NCBI RefSeq assembly: GCF_030142075.1
Contig: NZ_CP126241.1
Span: forward strand, 1,550,001-1,614,000
Length of the DNA stretch: 64,000 bases
Source of the DNA: Arthrobacter sp. zg-Y20
Lineage (GTDB): Bacteria; Actinomycetota; Actinomycetes; Actinomycetales; Micrococcaceae
Reading direction: 5' to 3'
Shown in pieces: positions 42,517-50,690 of the stretch. The position numbers were made by a program, and so were the translations under genes. A model generated the notes under the pieces. It saw only the letters and a program-made list of their open reading frames with translations. It made no database searches and was not told the DNA's origin. Each line of letters begins with the position of its first letter. The first letter of the stretch is position 1.

Positions 42517-43757
42517 TACTTCGTGGCCTCCGTGGAATCGGTGTTGTAGTCGGGGTGGTTCGGGTTTTCCCAAATCACCGTGGCGCCCATGCCCAGGCCG
42601 ATGCACATGGTGGTCATGCCGTAGCGGACACTGGGGTCTTCCTCGAACTGGCGGGCCAGCTGGTTCATCAGGCGCACGCCTGACGAGGCCAGCGGGTGCC
42701 CGACGGCGATGGCACCGCCGTAGCGGTTGACGCGGGGATCGTCGTCGGCAATGCCGAAGTGGTCCAGGAAGGACAGGACCTGGATGGCGAAGGCTTCGTT
42801 GATTTCGAACAGGCCGATGTCCTCAATGGACAGGCCGGTCTGCTTCAGCACCTTTTCGGTGGAAGGCACCGGGCCGTAGCCCATGACCTCCGGTTCGACG
42901 CCGGCGAAGGCGTAGCCGACCAGGCGCATTTTCACTCCCAGGCCGAGTTCCTCGGCGGCTTCGGCGGAGGCGAGCAGCGCGGTGGTGGCGCCGTCGTTCA
43001 GGCCGGCGGCGTTGCCCGCAGTGACCCGGCCGTGGGCGCGGAACGGGGTGCGCAGCTGGGCGAGGTCCTCAACCGTGGTGCCGGGGCGCGGCGGCTCGTC
43101 CACGGTGTTCAGGGTCCATCCGGTGCCGGGCTTCTTGGTGGCAACGGGCACCAGGTCAGGCTGGATCTCGTTGTTGGCGTAGGCCTTGGCGAGCTTCTCC
43201 TGGCTGGCGGCGGCGTACGCGTCGGTGCGCTCCTTGGTGATGTGCGGGAACCTATCGTGCAGGTTCTCGGCGGTGTTGCCCATGTTCAGGGCTGCCGGGT
43301 CCACCAGGCGTTCGGTCATGAAGCGGGGGTTGGGATCGGCGTCCTTGCCCATCGGGTGGTTGCCCATGTGCTCCACGCCGCCGGCGATGACGACGTCGTA
43401 GGCGCCGAAGCCGATGCCCGAGGCGGTGGTGGTCACGGCCGTCATGGCGCCGGCGCACATGCGGTCGATGGCGAATCCGGGGACCGTGCGGGGCAGGCCA
43501 GCCAGCAGGGCGGCGGTGCGGCCGATGGTCATGCCCTGGTCACCGGACTGGGTGGTGGCCGCGATGGCTACTTCGTCAACGCGTTCCGGAGGGAGGGAAG
43601 GGTTGCGGCGCATCAGCTCGCGGATGCACTTGACCACCAGGTCATCGGCCCGCATGCCGGCGTAGATACCCTTTTCGCCGGCTTTGCCGAACGGGGTCCG
43701 CACTCCGTCAACGAAAACTACGTCCCTGATCTGCCGTGATCGGCTTTGTGGGCTCAC
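42516..43757 (-). CDS. fadA: Acetyl-CoA acyltransferase (3-ketoacyl-CoA thiolase)
   Basis: A 413-residue thiolase that cleaves 3-ketoacyl-CoA, the last step of beta-oxidation. Nucleophile Cys101 lies in DRMCAGAM, the catalytic His in GGAIAVGHPLASSGVR, and the second Cys in TTMCIGLGMGATVIW. GTG 43757 follows AGAGGAG at seven-base spacing; ATG codons further upstream lie in the operator region and are not used. First gene of the fadA-fadB operon. A perfect 20-bp palindrome lies 46 bp upstream of the start and is the likely repressor site. Confidence 0.95.
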   Translation of the reverse strand: MSPQSRSRQIRDVVFVDGVRTPFGKAGEKGIYAGMRADDLVVKCIRELMRRNPSLPPERVDEVAIAATTQSGDQGMTIGRTAALLAGLPRTVPGFAIDRMCAGAMTAVTTTASGIGFGAYDVVIAGGVEHMGNHPMGKDADPNPRFMTERLVDPAALNMGNTAENLHDRFPHITKERTDAYAAASQEKLAKAYANNEIQPDLVPVATKKPGTGWTLNTVDEPPRPGTTVEDLAQLRTPFRAHGRVTAGNAAGLNDGATTALLASAEAAEELGLGVKMRLVGYAFAGVEPEVMGYGPVPSTEKVLKQTGLSIEDIGLFEINEAFAIQVLSFLDHFGIADDDPRVNRYGGAIAVGHPLASSGVRLMNQLARQFEEDPSVRYGMTTMCIGLGMGATVIWENPNHPDYNTDSTEATK

Positions 43758-43803
43758 GTACTTACTCCTCTTTGAGATATGAAACGGAACAACGTCCGAC
43801 TCG

Positions 43804-43823
43804 ATGTTACTCATGAGTAACAT
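43804..43823. promoter_or_regulatory. Perfect 20-bp palindrome upstream of fadA
   Basis: ATGTTACTCATGAGTAACAT is a perfect palindrome of 20 bp between fadA (start 43757) and the divergent esterase gene (start 43944). Size and symmetry fit a TetR-family fatty-acid-degradation repressor. The regulator gene is not in the window. Confidence 0.75.
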
Positions 43824-43943
43824 AGGCCGCAAGGGACCCCCGCATTGTCGGTGGTGCGGGGCGCACCTGCCCCGGCAACAGACCCTATCGACATACCGCC
43901 GTCCAAGGAACCGTTGTACGGACGGTGCTGATACTTTGTCCGG

Positions 43944-44879
43944 ATGGAATCCGTGGCCGACGCCGAACTGGCAGCATGGCTGGCGGTAGTCCGCTCAGGC
44001 GGCAGTTCGGAGCCATCGCCGGAACAGATCAGGCAACTGCGGGTGCCGCGCCGCCGCCCGGCAGGTCCGGCGGTGCAGGAAGTGCGGGATCTGATGATCC
44101 CCGGAACCGTACCGCTGGCCGCCCGGTTGTACCGTCCTCACGGTTCAGCACTGCCGCTGACGGTTTTTGTGCACGGCGGAGGATTCGTCTTCGGAGGGCT
44201 GGAGTCCCATGACCGGCTGTGCCGGCGGCTTTCGCTACTGGCCGGCACCGCCGTCCTGGCAGTGGATTACCGGCTGGCGCCGGAGCATCCCGCTCCCGCG
44301 GGGGTGGACGACGTCGTCCGGGCCCTGCGCTGGGCGGCGGACCGTCCGCCGGCGCTGGGGCCGCTGCTGCCCGGTGCCGGACTGGCCGGTGACAGCGCCG
44401 GCGGGCTTATTGCGTTCCTCGCAGCCCGCAGCTTGGCCGGTACCGCGGCCGAACCCCGCCTGCTGCTGCTGGCCTACCCGAATGCAGACCTGACCCTGAG
44501 CCTGCCCGGAGGCCGGACAAAGGGTGAAGGGTGGGGTCTTTCGGTGCGGGACCTGGCGTTCTACATCAAGCAGTGGGTGCCGGCAGCGGAACGGCTGGCG
44601 GAGTTCAGCCCAGTGCATCTTCTCCGTGCGGATCTGGCCAGGGGGCAGCACCTGCCGGTGCGGACGCTGCTGGCCACCGCAGAACACGATCCACTGCGGG
44701 ATGAGGGACAGTTGCTGGCACGCGAACTGGCCCGGGGCGGAACCGCCGTTGACTATGTTCCGCACTCCGGGCATCTGCACGGCTTCCTGACGCTGGACGC
44801 AGTGTCGCCTGCAGCCCGTACCGCAGGTGATGCCCTGCTGCTGCGGTACGGTGCGGCACTGGTTGCGGTCAGCGGCTGA
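43944..44879 (+). CDS. Alpha/beta hydrolase (HSL-type esterase)
   Basis: A 311-residue esterase/lipase of the hormone-sensitive-lipase group. The oxyanion motif is HGGGFVFG (about residue 75), the nucleophile elbow GDSAGG (about 152), acid in AEHDPLRDE and catalytic His in SGHLHGF. No signal peptide. It is divergent from fadA, sharing the region with the 20-bp palindrome, so a joint response to lipids is plausible: it would release fatty acids that FadAB degrade. The substrate is inferred. Confidence 0.9.
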   Translation: MESVADAELAAWLAVVRSGGSSEPSPEQIRQLRVPRRRPAGPAVQEVRDLMIPGTVPLAARLYRPHGSALPLTVFVHGGGFVFGGLESHDRLCRRLSLLAGTAVLAVDYRLAPEHPAPAGVDDVVRALRWAADRPPALGPLLPGAGLAGDSAGGLIAFLAARSLAGTAAEPRLLLLAYPNADLTLSLPGGRTKGEGWGLSVRDLAFYIKQWVPAAERLAEFSPVHLLRADLARGQHLPVRTLLATAEHDPLRDEGQLLARELARGGTAVDYVPHSGHLHGFLTLDAVSPAARTAGDALLLRYGAALVAVSG

Positions 44880-44909
44880 AGTTCCCGGCGGAAGGATGGG
44901 CGAGCGGTC

Positions 44910-45269
44910 CTAGGGGAGGGTTTTTACCTGTGCGTTCTCCCGGCGCACAATCCGCCGGCGCCACAGATGCACAAGGATCACGAGAACGATGGGTGGTCCA
45001 ACCACTAGGCCGAATCCGACGAAAGTGCCGATCACGTATCCAAAGCCTTCCCCGGCGGATTCGACGTCGGCGTCGCTCACTTGTTCCGGCAGCGTCACCA
45101 TCGCGGCAAGCAGCAAAATGCTGCCCAGCACGTAGCCGATGACCAGGAGGATCATGCTGGCGACGCGCTTGCCGGTTTCCCGCACGGGGGCGGGAGCGGA
45201 GAAGGGCTGGTAGCCCGGATACTGCTGGCCGGGATACAGCGGGTCCGGCTGCTGCTCGTTGGTGCTCAT
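44910..45269 (-). CDS. Hypothetical membrane protein
   Basis: A 119-residue protein: Pro/Gln/Tyr-rich cytoplasmic N-terminus (QYPGYQPFSAPAPV), two transmembrane helices (about residues 37-58 and 78-102), and a basic C-terminal tail. ATG 45269 has GGGGGAAAC upstream. No family recognised; proteins of this shape are frequent in Arthrobacter. Divergent from the MFS gene across 142 bp and convergent with the esterase gene (30 bp). Confidence 0.7.
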   Translation of the reverse strand: MSTNEQQPDPLYPGQQYPGYQPFSAPAPVRETGKRVASMILLVIGYVLGSILLLAAMVTLPEQVSDADVESAGEGFGYVIGTFVGFGLVVGPPIVLVILVHLWRRRIVRRENAQVKTLP

Positions 45270-45411
45270 GTTTCCCCCAATAAACCCGGCGTATGGCATC
45301 GCGCGGGATTCCGGGCGAGGGTAATAAGCCGGCTGGTAAATAGGGAATCGACGGCGAAAGGAGTATCGTTCTGGCCGCACCTTTAAGTGGTTAGTTAGGC
45401 TAAGGAAGACA

Positions 45412-46812
45412 TTGACACAACAACTAAATCCCCCCATGCGGACAAAGAGAGGACCCTTCCGTTTTCTTGCTGCTCCGCCGCCCGCCCCGCGCCTCGATGA
45501 TGAGGCAGTAAAGGCAAAATACCCGCGGCTCCGCCTGCAGGTGTTTATGGGCATCTTCATCGGCTATGCCGGTTATTACCTCGTCCGGAACAATGTGCCG
45601 CTGGTAGCCACCATTCTGCGTGACGAGCATGGCTTCAGCGCCTTCGGCCTCGGCGTAGTCACCAACGGTGTGCTCGTGGCCTACGGCCTCAGCAAGTTCT
45701 TCAGCGCCATTGTGAGCGACCGCAGCAGTGCACGGCTGTTCCTCCCCATTGGTCTGGCGCTTTCCGCCCTGGCCAACCTGTTTATCGGCTTTGTGCCGGC
45801 AGTGGGCACTTCCGTTGCCTTCTTGGCCGTCGTAATGATCTTCAACGGATTCTTCCAGGGAATGGGGTGGCCTCCCAGTGGGCGGACCCTCGTGCACTGG
45901 TTCTCCACTTCGGAGCGCGGCTCCAAGACCGCGTTCTGGAATATCGCCCATAACGTAGGCGGTGCCGGATCCGGCGCCCTGGCCGGGGCAGCCCTGGCCT
46001 GGTTCGGCGGCTGGCAGTCGGCATTCTGGTTCCCGGGCATTGTCGGCATGGTTATTGCCATTATTGCTTTCTTCCTGCTCCGGGATACACCGGAATCCGA
46101 AGGGCTTCCTCCCATTGAGGAATACCGCAATGATCCCGCTCCGGTTGAAGAGGATGCAGCGGATGAAACCGCCAGCACCTGGGAAACCGTCCGCCGCTAT
46201 GTCCTGACGAACGCCACCATGGTCAAGCTGGCCCTGGCCAATGTGTTTGTGTACACCCTGCGCTATGGCGTCCTCGTGTGGGCACCGGTGTACCTGGCGG
46301 ACGTGCGCGGGGCGAGCCTGGGCGAAGGCATTGCCGGATTCTCCCTGTTCGAGCTGGCAGGTATCCCGGGCACCCTGCTGTGCGGTTACATCAGTGACAA
46401 AATGTTCCGCGGCCGCCGTTCGCCGGCGGGCATCACCTTCCTGATCGGCGTATTCCTGGCCGTAATGGTCTACTGGCTTTCGCCGGTGGAATGGCCGCTG
46501 TGGATTTCCTACGGCGCACTGGTGGTTATCGGCGGCCTGATCTACGGGCCCGTCATGCTGATCGGCCTGCAGGCCCTGGACCTCAGCCCCCGCCGGGTAG
46601 CGGGTACGGCAGCCGGTTTCACCGGCCTCTTCGGCTATGTGCTGGGTGCCACGCTGGCCTCCACCGGCATCGGCCTGTCCGTGGACCACTTCGGCTGGGA
46701 TGTCACCTTCATGCTGATCCTGGTGTGTGTGCTGCTTGCCATCGCGTTCATGTACTCCGTGGGCCGCGACGAGGACGCCATGCGTGCCCGCCGCGCCAAA
46801 GCGCTGCAGTAG
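45412..46812 (+). CDS. MFS transporter of the organophosphate:phosphate antiporter type
   Basis: A 466-residue, 12-helix carrier resembling GlpT/UhpT/UhpC. The family signature is visible as GMGWPPSGRTLVHWF, followed by SERGSKTAFWNIAHNVGG. A hydrophilic loop at about residues 228-255 separates the two halves. Likely to exchange glycerol 3-phosphate or hexose phosphate for phosphate; the substrate is not fixed by sequence here. TTG 45412 is chosen because AAGGAAG (45402-45408) precedes it; ATG 45436 is the alternative. A TTAGTTAGGCTAA word at 45391-45403 overlaps the leader. A strong stem-loop follows. Confidence 0.88.
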   Translation: MTQQLNPPMRTKRGPFRFLAAPPPAPRLDDEAVKAKYPRLRLQVFMGIFIGYAGYYLVRNNVPLVATILRDEHGFSAFGLGVVTNGVLVAYGLSKFFSAIVSDRSSARLFLPIGLALSALANLFIGFVPAVGTSVAFLAVVMIFNGFFQGMGWPPSGRTLVHWFSTSERGSKTAFWNIAHNVGGAGSGALAGAALAWFGGWQSAFWFPGIVGMVIAIIAFFLLRDTPESEGLPPIEEYRNDPAPVEEDAADETASTWETVRRYVLTNATMVKLALANVFVYTLRYGVLVWAPVYLADVRGASLGEGIAGFSLFELAGIPGTLLCGYISDKMFRGRRSPAGITFLIGVFLAVMVYWLSPVEWPLWISYGALVVIGGLIYGPVMLIGLQALDLSPRRVAGTAAGFTGLFGYVLGATLASTGIGLSVDHFGWDVTFMLILVCVLLAIAFMYSVGRDEDAMRARRAKALQ

Positions 46813-46833
46813 CGCAGAACGTCAGCCGGCTCA

Positions 46834-47244
46834 CTAGCTGACACTGGCCGTGCCACCCCTCGGGGTGGCACGGCCAGTGTCATTCCGGGCTGCAAGCTGA
46901 TGGGCCACCACCGAACCCGCGGCACTGGTCACCCAGAGGATGAGGGCGGAAAGGACCCAGTCAGCCAGGCCGCTGACGCTGACCCCGCCCGGGAACAGGC
47001 CCGCGATTACCAGGGCCAAAAGGGCGGCGATGAGTCCGGTTCCACCCATGAAGGCGGGTGCATAACGCCGTGCCGCCCGGGCGGCAAGCGGTGTAAACGC
47101 CGCCTGGGCGAGAACAACAACCAGGACGGCCACAATGAAGCCTGGGGTTTGGATATCGAAGCCCGGAACCCACCAAAGGCTCAGGAGGAGCCCGGTGCAG
47201 GCCGCCAGGACTTGGACGCCGACGGTGATCAGGATGTTTTTCAC
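46834..47244 (-). CDS. Hypothetical four-helix membrane protein
   Basis: A 136-residue protein with four hydrophobic helices (about residues 4-24, 32-52, 68-88, 92-115), a layout like small holin-family or DUF membrane proteins; I do not assign a family. GTG start. Its last ~13 codons form the left and right arms of the stem-loop at 46839-46882, so the C-terminal tail (RATPRGGTASVS) is dictated by terminator structure. Lies 99 bp downstream of the LuxR gene on the same strand. Confidence 0.7.
   Translation of the reverse strand: MKNILITVGVQVLAACTGLLLSLWWVPGFDIQTPGFIVAVLVVVLAQAAFTPLAARAARRYAPAFMGGTGLIAALLALVIAGLFPGGVSVSGLADWVLSALILWVTSAAGSVVAHQLAARNDTGRATPRGGTASVS
46839..46882 (+). terminator. 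21-bp stem-loop terminator inside the 3' end of the opposing gene
   Basis: A perfect 21-bp inverted repeat (46839-46859 with 46862-46882) begins 26 bp after the MFS stop. It lies within the coding 3' end of the minus-strand membrane protein gene. No T run follows. Confidence 0.8.
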
Positions 47245-47343
47245 GGTACTCGCCCGCCCTATGGGAAATAGACTGCGCCAACGGAATCAGGCTAGGGCTG
47301 TGCGGAGCCGCGGCTATCACCCACATGGGGTGAGTGTTGGCCC

Positions 47344-49944
47344 CTAGGGCAGCTGCCCGCGCTGGTACGCGGCAGTAACGGCATCGTGCCGCGAGGTGGC
47401 GCCCAGCTTGGAGTAAATGACGCGGACGTGGGTTTTTACTGTGTTGACCGAAAGCTGCAGTTCCGAGGCGATCTGGCCCAGGGACAGGTGGGAAGGGAGC
47501 AACGAGAGGATCTCCTGCTGGCGCGGACTGAAGGGCACCGGGCGCGCCGTTGCCGGACGAAGGGCAAGCACCCGTTCTGCCGTTTCTTCCTCTGCGCCGC
47601 AGGATCCGGCGCGCTCGGCCAGAAGGCCGGCTACCTCCGCAGGCGCCGTGGCAAACGGGCGGAGGACGTCCAATTCGTCCGCCTGATGCAGGGCATGGAC
47701 CAGATGTTCAACGGCCAGCGGCCGCCGGCCGGTCCGTACGGCAATGGAGCACTCCAGAATGGACGCCTCGATCCCGGTCCACGCGAGAACAGGGACGGCG
47801 GTTCCGTCACGGAGCGGCTGGATCCGTTGGGCGGCGGCATCGAACCTGCTGATCCCGGCGGGACCTGTTGCACGAAGAAGGCACAGTTCGCCTGTTCCCG
47901 GAAGCCGCTCGTGTGCCCATCCCACCACTTCCTTAGCGCGCATGGTGTTCCCGACGGCCAGTGCAGCTGCATGTTCCGTCACGACCGCCAACGCGCTGAG
48001 GGGCTTTCCGAACGGGATGTCCGGGTTCAGCTGGTTGCGAGCCCGGCGCAGGTCGTTCAGGGCACGGTAGCCTCCACCCAAGTCGTGGAGTACGCAGGCG
48101 TCCAGGATGGCCGTGGCCGAGCGCAGTGTGGCACCGATGCCGCTGGAGGTGGACTCCAGCTGGCCCAGGTTCGCCCGAGTGGCCGCGCTCAGATCCCGGG
48201 CAGGGGCCGGCTCCAGCCGGAGCAGGGACCGGATCGCTTGGACCAAATGGGCCGCCGATCGGTTTGGCACATCCTGCCACGGACGGTCGGGAGTGCTGTT
48301 CCCGGCGCGGGCGAGAAGGCGGGCGGCGTCGCGCATCCGGCCCTGAAGTGCCGCGCTGAACGCCTGTTCAACAAGAATCTTGCCGGCAAGGTAGGTGTTC
48401 CCCGTATCCGCTGCCTCGGCGAACGCATCCGCAGCGGCGTTGTCCGCAGCAGCGAAATCCCCTGCGGCGGCCTCCGCTGCGGACGTTAGAATTTTCGCTT
48501 CGATACGGATGCAGGGTTCCGCTGAGAGGCGGGACAGACCCGCGGTGTCCGCCCATCGGCGCCCGGACGCTGCCCGTTCGGGGACAAACCACATCAGTTC
48601 CGCGTCCACCAGCGCGCGCAGCTCCCGTAGTTCACGCTCGGGCGCAGCAGGCCACGTCCGCTCTGCCGCTGCGGCATAACGTGCGGCGGTCACCGGTTCG
48701 AGTGCCTCGAGGTGGGCCAGCGCCGCGACGAGGGAGAGTCTCGGGCTGGCGACCAGGCTTGTTTCCGGCAGCTGTGTGAGGGCGCGGAGGACCGCGCCGG
48801 CCTGTCCGGAACTGACTTGGGTGACCCCGTGCTTTGCGAGGGTTGACGCCACGAGCCCGGCATCCCGGGAGGCTGCCGCATGCCGGAGGGTAGCGGCTGG
48901 ATCGCCCACTGCTCCATGCCAGTCCGCAGCCAGGCCGTGCAGGTGGCGGAGCGTGGCGGGGTCGGTCCGGGCGAGGGTGGCGAGGAAATACTCCCTGACG
49001 ATGGGAAGGATGCGGTTGCCGTACGTGCCGGACGGCTCCACTAATCCCCGGTCGGTGAGCCGGGCAAGGATGGTGCCGGCATCGGCCCGGCCGGACAGGG
49101 CTGCCGCTTGCGCGCCGTCGGCCTCCGGGCAGACGCAGATACTGGTGAGCAGGTGCACTTCGGCAGCGCTCAGCGTGGGCAGCACGTCCCGGTCCAAATA
49201 CTCGGTGAGGGCCTGCATCCCCTCGGGCGGGGAAGGCATTCCCGTAAGGCTGTGCAGGGAACGCAGCGTCAGGACCGTACAAGCCGGCCAGCCTCCGTTG
49301 TGCCGCTGGATCCGGTTTAGGGATCGTGTGCCAAGCCCGGGAGCCAGCCGGGCGGCCAGCTCCGCGGTTTCCACCGGAGTGAAGGCCAGATCGCAGGCGG
49401 TGATGTCCAGAAGCCGGCTCGACAGGCGGGCCTGCCCTGCGTCCACTGCGGATCTGTCCCGGGTGGTGGCAATGATGTGGACGGGGGAAGCCGACTGGTT
49501 CAGGAGTCCGGGAAACCAACGGTTGCGTTCCGCAGCGCTGAACACGTCAATGTCGTCGAAGATCAGGCGCACCGGAGTGGCATTAAGAGCCGCCTGCAGC
49601 ATGCTGAATGCAGGCCCGGGCGCGTCCTCGGTTCCGCTCAACCGGTGCAGCACCTCCGCCGACAGGACCGAAGCGGCCTCCAGCCCGGCCAGGAGAGTGG
49701 GCCACACCGCGCCGCGCTGGCGGGGGTTCGAACCGTTGAGCCAGATGGGAACGGGCCCGGACGCGTTTGTCCACTGCTGAACAAGCGTGGTTTTTCCGAA
49801 CCCCGCTGGTGCGGTCAGGAGGACCGATCCAGGGGCCCCATCCAGCCGCGCCGTCAACCGGGGACGCTCAACGAGGACCGGCAGCGGAGCTTCGGGGGAC
49901 TCCCTCGGGGCTCCGCCGCCGCCGTAGCGGTTCACGCTGTCCAT
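47344..49944 (-). CDS. Large MalT-like LuxR family ATPase regulator
   Basis: An 866-residue STAND-type regulator. The N-terminal NTPase domain has Walker A LTAPAGFGKTTLVQQW (about residue 45) and Walker B VRLIFDDIDV (about 125). A long Ala-rich helical region with TPR character fills the middle, and a C-terminal LuxR helix-turn-helix starts LSPRQQEILSLLPSHLS (about 800). Such proteins activate transcription after binding a small inducer and ATP. ATG start. No obvious target operon adjoins; the downstream four-helix membrane protein is the nearest candidate. Confidence 0.9.
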   Translation of the reverse strand: MDSVNRYGGGGAPRESPEAPLPVLVERPRLTARLDGAPGSVLLTAPAGFGKTTLVQQWTNASGPVPIWLNGSNPRQRGAVWPTLLAGLEAASVLSAEVLHRLSGTEDAPGPAFSMLQAALNATPVRLIFDDIDVFSAAERNRWFPGLLNQSASPVHIIATTRDRSAVDAGQARLSSRLLDITACDLAFTPVETAELAARLAPGLGTRSLNRIQRHNGGWPACTVLTLRSLHSLTGMPSPPEGMQALTEYLDRDVLPTLSAAEVHLLTSICVCPEADGAQAAALSGRADAGTILARLTDRGLVEPSGTYGNRILPIVREYFLATLARTDPATLRHLHGLAADWHGAVGDPAATLRHAAASRDAGLVASTLAKHGVTQVSSGQAGAVLRALTQLPETSLVASPRLSLVAALAHLEALEPVTAARYAAAAERTWPAAPERELRELRALVDAELMWFVPERAASGRRWADTAGLSRLSAEPCIRIEAKILTSAAEAAAGDFAAADNAAADAFAEAADTGNTYLAGKILVEQAFSAALQGRMRDAARLLARAGNSTPDRPWQDVPNRSAAHLVQAIRSLLRLEPAPARDLSAATRANLGQLESTSSGIGATLRSATAILDACVLHDLGGGYRALNDLRRARNQLNPDIPFGKPLSALAVVTEHAAALAVGNTMRAKEVVGWAHERLPGTGELCLLRATGPAGISRFDAAAQRIQPLRDGTAVPVLAWTGIEASILECSIAVRTGRRPLAVEHLVHALHQADELDVLRPFATAPAEVAGLLAERAGSCGAEEETAERVLALRPATARPVPFSPRQQEILSLLPSHLSLGQIASELQLSVNTVKTHVRVIYSKLGATSRHDAVTAAYQRGQLP

Positions 49945-49992
49945 TCTAGGTCTGCATCAACCGGTTGCACCGCCTGGGACCAAATTGCTGCG

Positions 49993-50370
49993 CTAGGCCA
50001 GCGCCATTGACTTGAGGCGGTCATACTCGGCGTCAGTGATTTCCCCCTGGGCGAGCAGGGTACGTGCGGACTCGATCTGCTCGGCAGGAGTAGGCCTGCC
50101 GGCCACCCGTCGGACGTAGTTTTCCGTCTCTTCCGCAATCCGTTCGGAGCGCTCCTGGCTGCGCCGGGCCATGCCGTTGCCCCTGGCGATCACATAGACC
50201 AAGGCGCTGATCAGGGGCGTAACGAACAGGAAGAAAATCCATACGGCCTTGGCGAATCCGCCCAGTTCCGTGTCCCTGAACAGGTCGTTCAGGATCTGGA
50301 ACAACAGGATCAGGTACGCAACGAAGAGGAAGGACACGACTACGGTCCAGATCAGCTCCCAGAAACTCAT
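49993..50370 (-). CDS. SHOCT / PLDc_N-type membrane protein
   Basis: A 125-residue protein with two N-terminal helices (WELIWTVVVSFLFVAYLILL and AVWIFFLFVTPLISALVYVI), a charged linker, and a C-terminal SHOCT motif (TPAEQIESARTLLAQGEIT, then DAEYDRLKSMAL). SHOCT motifs are short oligomerisation modules. ATG start with AAGGAG upstream. Located upstream of the LuxR gene (48 bp), possibly cotranscribed. The function is unknown. Confidence 0.85.
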   Translation of the reverse strand: MSFWELIWTVVVSFLFVAYLILLFQILNDLFRDTELGGFAKAVWIFFLFVTPLISALVYVIARGNGMARRSQERSERIAEETENYVRRVAGRPTPAEQIESARTLLAQGEITDAEYDRLKSMALA

Positions 50371-50690
50371 GGCTCTATCTCCTTAGGGAAGTCCCCCGCA
50401 GGGGCGACGCCGTCCAGCGGGTCACCGGCTGGTACCCAACCGCAGCGCCGATACTTCATTTTCAGGCGGGTGCAGTCCGGCAGAAGGGGTTGCCTCTAGC
50501 TGTTCGCAGCCGGAGGCATACTTCACCCGATGCAGGTGACAGGGTCGAGTCGGTGCGCAGGTGGCGCTCAGTGGACCGGTCACAGCGCGGCCACGCGGGG
50601 TCGCTGCGGGGGCGCCGGACACTAACGCTCTGGGCGGAAAGCATGCTTAGTATTTCGTTCAGCAACCGGTGCCTCGCTAACCTGATATTG
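50371..50690. other. Divergent intergenic region, no gene seen
   Basis: These 320 bp separate the SHOCT gene and the UvrA-like gene. Short open frames here lack ribosome sites. A TAGTAT word at 50648-50653 could be a -10 for the UvrA-like gene, but I find no matching -35 and no SOS box. Confidence 0.5.

Noticed and set aside
40408-42549. 713-codon frame opposite fadB
   Set aside because: Mirror of fadB with Gly/Val/His bias; no recognisable domain.
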